A DNA stretch of 64,000 nt from an uncultured Alphaproteobacteria bacterium (GTDB taxonomy: Bacteria; Pseudomonadota; Alphaproteobacteria; HIMB59). The position numbers and the translations under genes were made by a program. This document shows positions 8,171 to 17,500 of this stretch, one piece after another. Under the pieces are notes generated by a model that saw only the letters and a program-made list of their open reading frames with translations, was not told where the DNA came from and searched no databases. Positions within the stretch are counted from its first letter, which is position 1; every line of letters starts with the position of its first letter. Where the stretch lies: positions 62,001-126,000 of the forward strand of contig CABYQR010000001.1 of NCBI GenBank assembly GCA_902521155.1, read 5' to 3'.

Positions 8171-9187
8171 ATGAAGACTATTTTAGTAGATCCATATCCA
8201 AGAAAAATGGAACTAATTTTTACACCCCAAAAAATTCAAGTTTTAAAAAAAAATTACAATTTGATAAATGTACCAAAAAAAAATCAAGCTCTATTTTATG
8301 AAAAAAATATTCATAAAGCTAATTACATAATCGGACAACCAAATTTGCCTACTTCCCTTTTAAAAAAGGCCTCCAAATTAAGGGCCATATTTAATGTTGA
8401 GAGTAATTTCATGGATAATATGGATTATGATTATTGTTTTAAAAATAATATTTATGTTTTATCAACTGCGCCTGTTTTTGCACAAACTGTTGCAGAAATT
8501 GCAGTTGGTTTTACACTTTCCCTTAAAAGAGACATTCATCAATCTCACTTAGATTTCATTCAAAAGAAAGAAAAATATGGATTAGAAGGAAATACAAATA
8601 GTAGTTTATTAAAAAATAATAAAATTGGTTTCATTGGATTTGGAGATTTAGGTAAAAGTCTCAAACCACTTCTAGAGCCCTTTACATCTCAGTTTTATAT
8701 CTATGACCCTTGGCTACCAGAAAAGTTGATAAAGGATAGTGGCTGCACCTCCTCTTCTCTAAGGCAGGTTTTTAAAGATTGTGACGTTGTCTATGTACTG
8801 GCTACAATTACTTCCAATAATCAAAGTATGATTGATAAAAAACTCTTAAACCTCATGAAAAAAAATGCATGTCTTTTAATCTTAAGCAGAGCCAGTGTTG
8901 TAAATTTTCAAGACTTAATTCAAATCTTAAGAAAAGGTAAGATTAAAGTTGCTACAGATGTCTTTCCAGAGGAGCCTGTAAAAAAAAATGACCCTCTGAG
9001 AAAGGAGAAGAATATATTATTTTCAGCGCATCGAGCTGGGGCCTTGAATTCTGTATTTTTTGAAATGGGAGAAATCGTTTATGAAGATCTTCAGCTTATG
9101 AGTAAAAATCTTCCTCCACGGCTTTGTCGTCGAGCAGAGCTTGAGACAGTTAAAAGTCTTCGCTCTAAACCTGTTGATGTTAATTAA
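8171..9187 (+). CDS. D-isomer-specific 2-hydroxyacid dehydrogenase family protein
   Basis: This NAD(P)-dependent dehydrogenase of 338 residues is related to phosphoglycerate and hydroxypyruvate dehydrogenases. The Rossmann motif GFGDLG is at 156-161. The catalytic Arg-Glu-His set lies in ILSRAS, FPEEP and FSAHRAGA. The family reduces 2-oxoacids or oxidises D-2-hydroxyacids in the cytoplasm. No serB- or glyA-like neighbour points to serine synthesis, so a role in oxidising a sugar-derived acid in this island is more likely. It stands alone between the divergent isomerase operon (46 bases) and the mutarotase gene (40 bases). Confidence 0.8.
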   Translation: MKTILVDPYPRKMELIFTPQKIQVLKKNYNLINVPKKNQALFYEKNIHKANYIIGQPNLPTSLLKKASKLRAIFNVESNFMDNMDYDYCFKNNIYVLSTAPVFAQTVAEIAVGFTLSLKRDIHQSHLDFIQKKEKYGLEGNTNSSLLKNNKIGFIGFGDLGKSLKPLLEPFTSQFYIYDPWLPEKLIKDSGCTSSSLRQVFKDCDVVYVLATITSNNQSMIDKKLLNLMKKNACLLILSRASVVNFQDLIQILRKGKIKVATDVFPEEPVKKNDPLRKEKNILFSAHRAGALNSVFFEMGEIVYEDLQLMSKNLPPRLCRRAELETVKSLRSKPVDVN

Positions 9188-9227
9188 TTCTATTGAATAA
9201 TATGTATTTATTTAGTTCTATAGTCAG

Positions 9228-9686
9228 ATGTTAATAAATATTGATCCCATACTTAGCCCTGAAGTCCTTTGTACCCTTAGAGAAATGGGGCATGGTGATA
9301 AGCTAATTTTGTGTGACTCTAATTTTCCTGCCTATTCAAATAATTCCCGAGTTCATAGGATAGATGGCGTTGATGCTGGCAGAGCAGCCAAAGCTATTTT
9401 GTCTGTTTTTCCTTTAGACAGCTTTATTGAGTCTCCTATACAAAGAATGGAAATTGATGGAAAACCTGAAGAAATTAATGAAGTTCATCAGGAGCTAATT
9501 GATGTGACCAAAAAAATTGCAGGAGAGAACTGGAAAGTATCTTCGATTGAGAGATTTAAATTTTATGAGGAAGCAAAAAAAGCTTACGCAATAATTACAA
9601 CAAATGAAACTAGACCTTTTGGATGTTTTATCTTTACTAAAGGAGTTGTAAAGCCAGATGGTTCCGTCTGGATAATAGGTAAGTGA
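9228..9686 (+). CDS. RbsD/FucU family sugar mutarotase
   Basis: This protein of 152 residues belongs to the RbsD/FucU family, which speeds pyranose-furanose or anomer exchange of ribose or fucose so that kinases get the right form. MGHGDKLILCDSNFPA at 20-35 contains the conserved His22 and Asp30, and the C-terminal region has the EEAKKAYAII and TRPFGCF motifs seen in FucU. The length of about 150 residues fits FucU better than RbsD, although the next gene encodes ribokinase. The ribokinase gene starts with GTG inside its stop region (4-base overlap), so the two products probably act on the same sugar. Confidence 0.85.
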   Translation: MLINIDPILSPEVLCTLREMGHGDKLILCDSNFPAYSNNSRVHRIDGVDAGRAAKAILSVFPLDSFIESPIQRMEIDGKPEEINEVHQELIDVTKKIAGENWKVSSIERFKFYEEAKKAYAIITTNETRPFGCFIFTKGVVKPDGSVWIIGK

Positions 9687-10600
9687 GTATCTGTGTTTTA
9701 GGAATTTTTGTAGCTGATCTATGTTTTTTTGCAGACAATATTCCTACCAAAGGACAAACCATATTAGGAAACAAACATATAATTGGCCCTGGAGGTAAGG
9801 GATCCAATCAAGCTATTGCGGCAGCTAGAATTGGAGGAGAAGTCTCTTTCATTTCTAAAGTAGGTAAAGATAATTATGCTAACTTAGCTTTTTCTCTTTA
9901 TGACGAAGCCGGAATTAATTACGAAGGAGTTGAGGTGGATACTAAAATTTCAACAGGAGCAGCGGGAATTTTAATTAATGAAAATACAGGAGACAATGCC
10001 ATTAATGTGGTACCGGGAGCAGCGGGAACTATTGATAATTCTTTAATCGATAAGTTTCTCCCTATTATCCAAAAATCAAAAATATTTTTAACTCAATTGG
10101 AAACTCCCAAGGAAGCAACTCTTTACGCACTCAAAAAAGCCAAAGAAATAGGGTGTATTACTATTTTAAACCCGGCGCCTGCCAGCTCTATACCAGAAGA
10201 ATATTTTCAACATATTGATTTTTTTACTCCTAATGAAACAGAAGCAAGTTTTTATTTGAACAAAAATATCGAAAATGAAAATGACTGCAAAGATGCGGGA
10301 ACAGATTTTTTAAATAAAGGTATAAAAAATATTTTAATAACCTTGGGGGAAAAAGGGTGTTATTTCAAAAACCACGAAGAAGAGTTTGTGATACCTGCTT
10401 CCTCTCTAAATAAACCTGTGATAGATACAACCGGTGCAGGAGATGCTTTTAATGGGGCTTTTAGCGTGGCTCTCTCTCAAAACAAATCCTATAAAGAATC
10501 AATTGAATTTGCTAGTTTAGTAGCAGGAGTTTCTGTTACCCGAGAGGGTGCTGCCAATTCAATGCCATTTAAAAAAGAATTAGAGGAGAATTTATTATGA
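9683..10600 (+). CDS. rbsK: Ribokinase
   Basis: This PfkB-family kinase of 305 residues phosphorylates D-ribose at C5. GPGGKGSNQAIAAARIGG near residue 36 and the complete C-terminal signature DTTGAGDAFNGAF mark ribokinase. FLTQLETP and NPAPA are also typical of RbsK. Translation begins at a GTG that overlaps the mutarotase stop. The gene is followed by the AKR gene with an ATGA overlap, giving a tight four-gene operon (mutarotase, ribokinase, AKR, SGNH hydrolase). Ribose is a known secondary substrate of Frc transporters, so the importer upstream could supply it. Confidence 0.9.
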   Translation: MSICVLGIFVADLCFFADNIPTKGQTILGNKHIIGPGGKGSNQAIAAARIGGEVSFISKVGKDNYANLAFSLYDEAGINYEGVEVDTKISTGAAGILINENTGDNAINVVPGAAGTIDNSLIDKFLPIIQKSKIFLTQLETPKEATLYALKKAKEIGCITILNPAPASSIPEEYFQHIDFFTPNETEASFYLNKNIENENDCKDAGTDFLNKGIKNILITLGEKGCYFKNHEEEFVIPASSLNKPVIDTTGAGDAFNGAFSVALSQNKSYKESIEFASLVAGVSVTREGAANSMPFKKELEENLL

Positions 10601-11622
10601 GCTACTTAGCAAATAAAAAACGTTATCAGACTATGCAATATAGAAAATGTGGTCAGAGTGGTGTGAAATTACCCTTAATCTCAGTGGGGTTATGGCATAA
10701 TTTTGGTGGAAACGGAATGTCAGCAGAAGCAAAAAAAATACTTTTTGAATCTTTTGACTCGGGAATAACCCATTTTGATTTAGCTAATAATTATGGACCT
10801 CCCTATGGGAGTGCTGAGTCTAATTTTGGTAAAATTATGAAAAGTGATTTTAAAAAATACAGAGATGAATTAATTATTTCCTCTAAAGCTGGTTATGATA
10901 TGTGGGATGGCCCATATGGTGAGTGGGGCTCTAAGAAACATGTAATCGCAAGTTGTGATCAGAGCTTAAAAAGAATGAATCTGGATTATGTCGATATTTT
11001 TTATTCTCATAGATTTGATCCAAATACTCCTTTAGAGGAAACAGCAGATGCTCTAGAAAGTATTTATCGCTCTGGAAAAGCGCTATATATAGGAGTCTCT
11101 TCTTACTCTTTTAAAAAAACAAATGAGATGATAAAGATTTTGAAGACGAGAGGCATAAAACTCTTTATTCATCAACCCTCTTATTCTTTGATAAATCGTT
11201 GGATTGAAAATGGACTTACCAAAACTCTTCAAAAAAATGGTGTTGGATGCATTGCTTTTTCCCCCTTAGCTCAAGGGTTTCTATCTCAAAAATATTTATC
11301 AGGAATACCATCTGGTACTCGGGTCAGTGAAAATAGCTCCTTTAGCAAAGATTTAATTACTAAAAAAAATACTAAAATTATTAATGACTTAAATATAATA
11401 GCTAAAAAAAGAGGTCAGACTCTCTCTCAAATGGCATTAGCTTGGGTAATAAATAATAAAGCTATCACGTCTGCTCTTATTGGTGTAAGAAATGTCAAAC
11501 AACTTAGAGATAATATCGCAGCGCTTAATAATTTAAAATTTAGCAAAGAAGAAATTAAAAAAATTGACCTAAAAGCAAAAGAGGGTGGTATCAATCTTTG
11601 GGCACCTTCTAGCTCTCATTGA
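10597..11622 (+). CDS. gpr: Aldo/keto reductase, L-glyceraldehyde 3-phosphate reductase type (YghZ/Gpr)
   Basis: This NADPH-dependent aldo/keto reductase (341 residues) is very like E. coli YghZ. Shared stretches include LPLISVGLWHNFGG, THFDLANNYGPPYGSAE with the catalytic Asp and Tyr, and IISSKAGYDMWDGPYG with the catalytic Lys. VDIFYSHRFDP with the catalytic His, VGCIAFSPLAQG and NLWAPSS at the C terminus also match. YghZ reduces L-glyceraldehyde 3-phosphate and methylglyoxal. In this operon it may reduce an aldehyde set free by a sugar-phosphate aldolase. Starts and stops overlap both neighbours by 4 bases. Confidence 0.88.
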   Translation: MSYLANKKRYQTMQYRKCGQSGVKLPLISVGLWHNFGGNGMSAEAKKILFESFDSGITHFDLANNYGPPYGSAESNFGKIMKSDFKKYRDELIISSKAGYDMWDGPYGEWGSKKHVIASCDQSLKRMNLDYVDIFYSHRFDPNTPLEETADALESIYRSGKALYIGVSSYSFKKTNEMIKILKTRGIKLFIHQPSYSLINRWIENGLTKTLQKNGVGCIAFSPLAQGFLSQKYLSGIPSGTRVSENSSFSKDLITKKNTKIINDLNIIAKKRGQTLSQMALAWVINNKAITSALIGVRNVKQLRDNIAALNNLKFSKEEIKKIDLKAKEGGINLWAPSSSH

Positions 11623-12284
11623 TAAATATATTAGTATTTGGAGACTCTAACAGTTGGGGTTTCGTTGATGAAGATGAAGGTCAAAGGTACGATAAAAGAT
11701 GGCCATTAATTTTGGCTGATTATTTAAATCAGTCTGGTTTGTCATGTAATTTGCATGAAGACTCACTTCCTGGAAGAACTACTAATGTCAATGATGAGAG
11801 GGATGGAATTCATCTAAATGGATTATCTGTTTTTAAATCATGCTTACTCGCCCACTCTCCTATTGATATGATTTTGTTAATGCTAGGCACGAACGATTTA
11901 AAAAAAAGATTTGTAAGAGAGGCAGATGATGTTGCTAAAGGGATTGAGGAGCTTATCACAATGTCTCAAAATACCTTTTCTGGTGAGGGCAGCTGGCATA
12001 GCGAAAATATGTCAAAAATTATAATTTTATGCCCTCCTACTCTAGGATCAAAAAGTAATGATATTAATTGGATTAATCATGAAGAATGGGAAGGTGGATT
12101 TAATAAATCTAAATTACTTAGTAATTCATATCAAAAAGTTTGCTTACAAAAAAAAGTTCAATTCATTGATAGTAATTCCATAATTCAATCTTCAGATAAA
12201 GATCCGATACATTGGTCTAAAGAAACACATCATATTTTTGGGAAAGAAATTGCTAAAATTTTGCTGAAAGATATTAAACCTTAA
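11619..12284 (+). CDS. SGNH/GDSL-family hydrolase
   Basis: This protein of 221 residues has the SGNH blocks: GDSN at 8-11 with nucleophile Ser10, a GR in block II (SLPGRTT), GTND in block III, and DPIHWS near the end as the Asp-x-x-His pair. It resembles cytoplasmic arylesterases of the TesA/lysophospholipase fold and has no signal peptide. The start is a TTG that overlaps the AKR stop (TTGA). As the last gene of the mutarotase-ribokinase-AKR operon it could remove acyl or acetyl groups from sugars, but this is only context. It overlaps the convergent oxidoreductase gene by 11 bases. Confidence 0.8.
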   Translation: MINILVFGDSNSWGFVDEDEGQRYDKRWPLILADYLNQSGLSCNLHEDSLPGRTTNVNDERDGIHLNGLSVFKSCLLAHSPIDMILLMLGTNDLKKRFVREADDVAKGIEELITMSQNTFSGEGSWHSENMSKIIILCPPTLGSKSNDINWINHEEWEGGFNKSKLLSNSYQKVCLQKKVQFIDSNSIIQSSDKDPIHWSKETHHIFGKEIAKILLKDIKP

Positions 12285-13281
12285 CCCATTTCTTTTTTTT
12301 AATAGATTTAAAAATAGCATCTAAAACTTTCATATTTTTCTTAGCATCTTTTAAATCATAATCCACTTTTGTTCGATTTATCAAATGATTAGAAAATGCT
12401 GTGGATTGCCTCTCGTACTGATCGGTAGCTGGGAAAACTTTAGTGGTGTTTTCCTTTCGATAAATAGAGTGGCCATTGTATACGACCACAGTAGTGGGTT
12501 TAGAGGCAACAGCGTTGAAAGGATTTTCAACAACAATAGTTTTCTTGGTGCCTAAAATAAATACTTGTTGAGAGTTATTGCTCTGTGTTGCTACGGTATA
12601 AGAGGAGTAAATACCCCCAAAATCCATCATTACAGAAGAAAGGATGTCAGTTTGAAATTTTGGATCTTTAATAGCAGTTGCCACTAATCTTTTTGGTTCT
12701 TGATTGAGAATATACCTAGAAATTACAGTGGGATAACACCCTATGTCATATATAGCACCTCCTCCAAACTTAGAGATATTCCTGATATTTTTAGGGTCTT
12801 TGTTAAAATATGAAAAAGTCGATGAAATACTACTTACTGCTCCAATATTTCCATCCTGAATATATTTTTTAACCCATTGCCATTGGGGGTGATGTCTAAC
12901 CATAAATGCTTCTTTGATTATAACTTTATTTTTTTTAGCAGCTTTTATTAAAGGATCTATATCTTTTGCTTTTAAGGACAAAGGTTTTTCTAAGAGAATA
13001 TGTTTTCCATAGGTGCTGGCCTCTAAGCTTGTTTTTATATGTAAGTGGTTGGGTAAGGGATTGTATATAACATCTATGTTGGGGTCCTCGTAAAGCTCTT
13101 TATAGGAACCATAGCTTTTTGGAATTTTAAGTTTTTTTGCCAATGTTTTTGCTTTTAAAAGATTGCGACTAGCTAGGGCCAATACATTGCTATTTTTTGA
13201 TTTTTGAAGAGCTGGAATGACATGTTCCCAACCTATCTTAGCTGTACTAATAATACCCCAATTAACTATTTTTTTTTTCAT
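12274..13281 (-). CDS. Gfo/Idh/MocA family NAD(P)-dependent sugar oxidoreductase
   Basis: This protein of 335 residues has an N-terminal Rossmann start (WGIISTAKIGWEHVIPAL) with an ALASRN strand, and the family motif EKPLSL containing the conserved Lys. It has the C-terminal alpha/beta domain beginning at GGGAIYDIGCYP, whose DIGCYP motif is usual in this family. Such enzymes oxidise or reduce sugars, inositol or sugar acids; xylose or 1,5-anhydrofructose dehydrogenases are among the nearest-looking types. It is divergent from the ROK kinase (93 bases between them). Substrate unknown, but the setting supports a monosaccharide. Confidence 0.82.
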   Translation of the reverse strand: MKKKIVNWGIISTAKIGWEHVIPALQKSKNSNVLALASRNLLKAKTLAKKLKIPKSYGSYKELYEDPNIDVIYNPLPNHLHIKTSLEASTYGKHILLEKPLSLKAKDIDPLIKAAKKNKVIIKEAFMVRHHPQWQWVKKYIQDGNIGAVSSISSTFSYFNKDPKNIRNISKFGGGAIYDIGCYPTVISRYILNQEPKRLVATAIKDPKFQTDILSSVMMDFGGIYSSYTVATQSNNSQQVFILGTKKTIVVENPFNAVASKPTTVVVYNGHSIYRKENTTKVFPATDQYERQSTAFSNHLINRTKVDYDLKDAKKNMKVLDAIFKSIKKKKWVKV

Positions 13282-13332
13282 ATTTTAAATTTACACTTAT
13301 TATAAAAAGTAACAATATCTGCAATATGAAAC

Positions 13333-13359
13333 TTGTGAAATTTTTTTATATGATATAAT
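13333..13359 (+). promoter_or_regulatory. Candidate promoter of the ROK kinase-PFK operon
   Basis: TTGTGA (13333-13338) and a perfect TATAAT (13354-13359) are spaced by 15 bases, a little short of the ideal. The expected start point is about 13366, leaving a leader of about 9 bases before the ATG at 13375. This is a motif call only. Confidence 0.4.
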
Positions 13360-13374
13360 CATTTAATTTTTATC

Positions 13375-14301
13375 ATGGTAGCTGAACATAAAATTGGAAT
13401 TGACTATGGAGGTACTAAAATTGAAGGAATTCTCCTAGATTATAAAGGTAAAGAAGTTTTAAGAAAAAGATCTACTTACGAGAAAAATTATGACTCAGGT
13501 ATTGAGACGGTAAATTCATTAGTGTCTGAGTTTGATAGTTATACTGGAACCAAAAATACTGTTGGAATTGGGATACCTGGCTCTTCATCTAACGAAACAG
13601 GTTTGATTAAAAATGCTAATTCTATTTGGCTAAATGATAAGCCTTTTAAAAAAGATTTAGAAAATATCCTGCATAGAGAAGTTAGGATAATGAATGACGC
13701 AAATTGTTTTGCGTTATCTGAAGCCATCGATGGATCAGGTGCGAAATTTAAATCTGTTTGGGGGATTATAATTGGATCAGGGTTTGGAGGGTCTTTTGTC
13801 AATAATAAACAAGTAATTGAGGGTGTTAACCAAGTAGCTGGTGATTGGGGTCATCAACCGTTGCCCTACCCCACTCAGGAGGAATATGACCTAAACGTTC
13901 AATGTCAAGTGGGTAACTGCAAAAGACCTCTTTGTGCTGAACAATTTATTTCTGGGATTGGCTTTACTAAAATTTTTAACAACAAGTATGGAACAAATCT
14001 TAGAACTCGTGAGATCGTGGCCTTAGAAGCCAATGGAGATGAGAGGGCTAAAAAGGAATTTGATCTTTACGAAGATCGTTTTGCAAGATTAATTGCTGTG
14101 ATGATAGGCATAGTTGATCCTGATGCAATTATTTTTGGTGGGGGTATGTCTAACGTTGGAAGACTTTATGATAACATACCTAAATTACTTCCTAAATATA
14201 CTTTTAGTGATAAGGTAAGGAACAAAATTTTACGTAACACGCATGGTGACTCTAGTGGCGTCAGAGGAGCTGCTTGGCTGTGGGACTCAGATAAATTTTA
14301 A
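13375..14301 (+). CDS. ROK-family fructokinase-like sugar kinase
   Basis: This is a cytoplasmic ROK kinase of 308 residues. The ATP motif IDYGGTKIEG begins near residue 9, followed by GIGIPGSS. NDANCFALSEA contains the catalytic Asp, and GHQPLPYP with CQVGNCKRPLC forms the ROK zinc site (one His, three Cys). The motif order and the GRLYDNIP segment fit Mak-type fructokinase, which makes fructose 6-phosphate from the fructose brought in by Frc. Phosphofructokinase starts one base after this gene, so the two catalyse consecutive steps from one transcript. Glucose or mannose as substrate cannot be excluded. Confidence 0.83.
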   Translation: MVAEHKIGIDYGGTKIEGILLDYKGKEVLRKRSTYEKNYDSGIETVNSLVSEFDSYTGTKNTVGIGIPGSSSNETGLIKNANSIWLNDKPFKKDLENILHREVRIMNDANCFALSEAIDGSGAKFKSVWGIIIGSGFGGSFVNNKQVIEGVNQVAGDWGHQPLPYPTQEEYDLNVQCQVGNCKRPLCAEQFISGIGFTKIFNNKYGTNLRTREIVALEANGDERAKKEFDLYEDRFARLIAVMIGIVDPDAIIFGGGMSNVGRLYDNIPKLLPKYTFSDKVRNKILRNTHGDSSGVRGAAWLWDSDKF

Positions 14302-14302
14302 A

Positions 14303-15385
14303 ATGAAAAAAATAGGAATTTTAACAAGTGGTGGTGATTGTGGTGGTTTAAATGCTGCAGTACGTTCAATTTTTTTTAGAGCTAAAAACACCTATGGTAT
14401 GGAAGTGTTAGGTATTCAAGACGGGACAGTAGGTTTAATGCAAAGGCCTGTTGCATTTCTACCTTTAGACTATCAAACATTTAGTGGTTCCTTACTTCGA
14501 CAAGGAGGGACTTTTCTAGGTACAACCAATAAAGGTAATCCTTTCAAATTCCCAATGCCTGATGGCTCTTATAAAGATAGAACTCAGGATATTATTGATG
14601 GCTACCATGAGCTTGGACTAGAAGGCCTAATTGTTATTGGCGGAGATGGTAGTATGTCCATACTGACTGAAATTGCAAAAAGAGGAAGTCTAAATATCGT
14701 AGCAATTCCTAAGACAATTGATAACGATGTTGGTGCTACTGAAAGCTCAATTGGATTTAATACTGCTGTAAGTGTTGCAACTCAAGCACTTGATAACCTC
14801 CAATCAACTGCTGCCAGTCATAATCGAACAATGATTTTGGAAGTAATGGGTAGAGACGCTGGTCACATAGCTATTAATGCAGGAATAGCTGGAGGAGCAG
14901 ACGTGATTTTGATACCAGAGATAAATTATTCAATAAACGGAATTGTAAACAAACTTACAGAGATGAAAAATAGAGGAATAGTTCATTCTCTAATGGTTGT
15001 GGCAGAAGCCGTCAAAACCGAAAATGGAAAAACTTATGAAGTAGAATTTGCAGATGGTCAAAAACGATTAGGAGGTATTGGCACCTATCTATCTGAAGAA
15101 ATTATGAAAAAAACAGATGTTGAGTGTCGTGTAACTTCCTTAGGGCACGTTCAAAGGGGTGCCCCTCCAACACCTCGTGATAGAATCTTAGCAAGTGCAT
15201 TTGGAGTTTATGCTGTAGATTTGTTAGCAAATAATAAGTTTGATCGAATGGTTGCTTGGAAAGATCGAAAAGTTGTAGATGTTGCTATTAGCGAAGGTAT
15301 CTCTACCTATAAAGTAGTTGATAGAACAGATCCATTAATAGAAACAGCTCTTGCTTTAGGTGTCTATGTGGGTGATATCGATTAG
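14303..15385 (+). CDS. pfkA: 6-phosphofructokinase (ATP-type Gly with group III Lys)
   Basis: This protein converts fructose 6-phosphate to fructose 1,6-bisphosphate. It has 360 residues from the ATG at 14303; a longer frame opens at 14243 inside the kinase gene, but the family start KKIGILTSGGDCGG fixes 14303. GGDGS at 113-117 has the Gly that favours ATP over PPi. PKTIDND at 136-142 has the Lys seen in PPi-dependent and group III enzymes, with catalytic Asp140. MGRDAGHIA and the C-terminal LGHVQRGAPPTPRDR motif are present. Many SAR11 relatives lack this step and use Entner-Doudoroff, so its presence marks a real glycolytic route for the fructose imported here. Confidence 0.92.
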   Translation: MKKIGILTSGGDCGGLNAAVRSIFFRAKNTYGMEVLGIQDGTVGLMQRPVAFLPLDYQTFSGSLLRQGGTFLGTTNKGNPFKFPMPDGSYKDRTQDIIDGYHELGLEGLIVIGGDGSMSILTEIAKRGSLNIVAIPKTIDNDVGATESSIGFNTAVSVATQALDNLQSTAASHNRTMILEVMGRDAGHIAINAGIAGGADVILIPEINYSINGIVNKLTEMKNRGIVHSLMVVAEAVKTENGKTYEVEFADGQKRLGGIGTYLSEEIMKKTDVECRVTSLGHVQRGAPPTPRDRILASAFGVYAVDLLANNKFDRMVAWKDRKVVDVAISEGISTYKVVDRTDPLIETALALGVYVGDID

Positions 15386-16219
15386 GTGTTTGAGCCAATT
15401 GATAAAATCTCTAACCTTTCTGAATTTAAAGAAGATGTTTTTAAAGGAAAAATCTTTGTATTCAAGAAATCTGAAATTACTTTAAAATTAGTCCAAGAGA
15501 TTAGAAAAAATATATTAATTGAATACGATGGTCAGCTCGAAAAATTACATCTTTTAGATAATTGTGAAGAGATTAGTTCAAAGTTAGTTACTAATTTAAA
15601 AAAAATACCAGAATTTAAAAAATTATTTAAAATTTTTCTTGAAGAAATTAAATTCTTTCATGAAAAATCATATTGGGATCAATTTAGAGTTCGTGTGGCT
15701 CCTGCTCAAAATAAATTTAGTTATCGCGAGGCGTCTCGTATAAGCTCACATCGTGACACTTGGGGTACAAATATTCATCAACAAATAAATTGGTGGGCCC
15801 CGATCAGTTCAATTAGTGAGACTAATACAATGATTTTTTATCCTGATTATTTTGCTAGAGCTGTCAAAAATTCTACTTCCACTTGGGATTTAAATACTTA
15901 CCTAGAGCATAGAAAAAGGGAAGATTTTTCATATCCATCAGCTCCTCAATTGCTGGAAGAACTACCCAGTGATGCTAATGTTCAATCTGTAAATATAGAA
16001 CCTGGTGAAATTCTTTGTTTTTCTGGATGCCATCTCCATAGCTCCTCTAAAGAAGAGTCAGATAATACAAGATTTAGCTATGAAATTAGGACTATTTGCC
16101 AAGATGATTTAGATAATAGACGCGAGGCTCCAAACACAGATTGTGATTTGCAATGGCAATTTCCAAAAATTTTTAGAAATATCGATGACAATTCGCCTTT
16201 AAAATTACTAGCTGAGTAA
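15386..16219 (+). CDS. 2-oxoglutarate/Fe(II) dioxygenase-like protein (PhyH-like), unknown substrate
   Basis: This protein of 277 residues is not firmly recognised. It contains what looks like the iron site of the phytanoyl-CoA dioxygenase-like fold: His122-x-Asp124 in SSHRDTW, and a distal His218 in GCHLHSS followed 11 residues later by Arg229 (NTRFSYEIR), the pair that binds iron and 2-oxoglutarate. [10 protein letters not shown] before the distal His is also typical. It starts with GTG directly after the PFK stop and lies 25 bases before soxB. Oxidative N-demethylation or hydroxylation of a small methylated compound is a possible job, but this is inference from position. Confidence 0.6.
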   Translation: MFEPIDKISNLSEFKEDVFKGKIFVFKKSEITLKLVQEIRKNILIEYDGQLEKLHLLDNCEEISSKLVTNLKKIPEFKKLFKIFLEEIKFFHEKSYWDQFRVRVAPAQNKFSYREASRISSHRDTWGTNIHQQINWWAPISSISETNTMIFYPDYFARAVKNSTSTWDLNTYLEHRKREDFSYPSAPQLLEELPSDANVQSVNIEPGEILCFSGCHLHSSSKEESDNTRFSYEIRTICQDDLDNRREAPNTDCDLQWQFPKIFRNIDDNSPLKLLAE

Positions 16220-16244
16220 ATATTTTTTTGGTAATTTGCAATCT

Positions 16245-17495
16245 GTGAAAAGAAAATACTCTATATTTAGTATGGCCAAAAATGCTTTTAATGGGAATAA
16301 AGATTGGCCTAAAATGTGGCGAAGTCCAGAGCCAAGAGAATTCTATGATGCGATTATTATAGGAGGTGGAGGTCATGGTTTGGGCACTGCCTACTATCTT
16401 GCTAAAGAACATGGACTAAAAAATATTGCTGTCATCGAGAAAGGGTGGCTGGGCGGAGGTAATACGGGTCGTAATACAACTATTATAAGATCTAATTACT
16501 TATGGGATGATAGCGCTCATCTCTATGAACATTCATTAAAATTATGGGAGAATCTTTCTTCCGACTTAAATTACAACGTTATGTTTAGTCAAAGAGGTGT
16601 AATGAATCTAGCACACAATGAACATGATATTAAAGAAATCAAAAGAAGAATTAGTGCTAACAATTTAAATGGAATTGACTCCCTTTGGTTATCAAAAGAA
16701 GAAATTCAAAAAAAAGTACCAATTATGAATACTGATAATCTTCGTTATCCCGTTTTAGGAGCTTCGTATCAGCCAAGAGGTGGAACAGCAAGACACGATG
16801 CAATTGCATGGGGATTTGCTATGCGAGCTGATGAAATGGGTGTTGATATAATTCAAAATTGTGAAGCTCTCCAAATCAAAACCAAAAATGGAAAAATAGA
16901 AGGAGTCGAAACTTCCAAAGGTTTCATTCGAGCAAATAAAGTTGGAGTGGTGGCTTCAGGACATAGTAGTGTTCTGGCAGAAACTGCCGGGATCAGGCTA
17001 CCTCTTCAAAGTAAGCCTTTACAAGCGCTCGTCTCAGAGCCAATTAAACCTATTATCGATACAGTTGTTATGTCATCCGCGGTGCATGCATATGTTAGTC
17101 AATCAGATAAAGGAGAATTAGTCATAGGTGCCGGAACTGATAGCTATAATTCTTTTACTCAGCGTGGTGGGTTCGACATAATCGAGGAAACTATAAGGGC
17201 TATGGTTGAATTATACCCGGTATTTGGAAAAATGAAAATGCTCCGACAATGGGGTGGTATTGTTGATATTTGTCCTGACGCTAGTCCAATTATTAGTAAG
17301 TCAGATATTGAAGGATTATTTTTTAATTGTGGATGGGGAACTGGTGGATTTAAAGCTACACCTGGTAGCGCTAATGTCTTTGCTCATACTATTGCTAAAA
17401 ATGAGCCACATCAAATCAATGCAGCTTTTAGCTTAGAAAGATTTGTTAGTGGTAAATTAGTCGACGAGCATGGAGCAGCAGCAGTAGCCCATTAA
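16245..17495 (+). CDS. soxB: Sarcosine oxidase beta subunit
   Basis: This is the FAD/FMN subunit of heterotetrameric sarcosine oxidase, which oxidises sarcosine to glycine, passing the methyl carbon to THF and making hydrogen peroxide. The FAD motif GGGGHG is at 40-45 and the family stretch [15 protein letters not shown] follows at 65-79. His184 in [12 protein letters not shown] is the expected covalent FMN site. I chose the GTG at 16245 because it gives the usual SoxB N terminus (KRKYSIFS); a TTG at 16236 would add three residues. No clear Shine-Dalgarno is seen. The order soxB-D-A-G is the standard one. Length (416 residues) is normal. Confidence 0.93.
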   Translation: MKRKYSIFSMAKNAFNGNKDWPKMWRSPEPREFYDAIIIGGGGHGLGTAYYLAKEHGLKNIAVIEKGWLGGGNTGRNTTIIRSNYLWDDSAHLYEHSLKLWENLSSDLNYNVMFSQRGVMNLAHNEHDIKEIKRRISANNLNGIDSLWLSKEEIQKKVPIMNTDNLRYPVLGASYQPRGGTARHDAIAWGFAMRADEMGVDIIQNCEALQIKTKNGKIEGVETSKGFIRANKVGVVASGHSSVLAETAGIRLPLQSKPLQALVSEPIKPIIDTVVMSSAVHAYVSQSDKGELVIGAGTDSYNSFTQRGGFDIIEETIRAMVELYPVFGKMKMLRQWGGIVDICPDASPIISKSDIEGLFFNCGWGTGGFKATPGSANVFAHTIAKNEPHQINAAFSLERFVSGKLVDEHGAAAVAH

Positions 17496-17500
17496 ATTTC

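Noticed and set aside
14243..14302. Longer start for phosphofructokinase
   Set aside because: The extra 20 residues lie inside the kinase gene and the family begins at KKIGILTSGGD.
17254..17436. Second plus-strand frame inside soxB
   Set aside because: Overlaps conserved SoxB C-terminal sequence in another frame; Leu/Ile-rich shadow without start signals.
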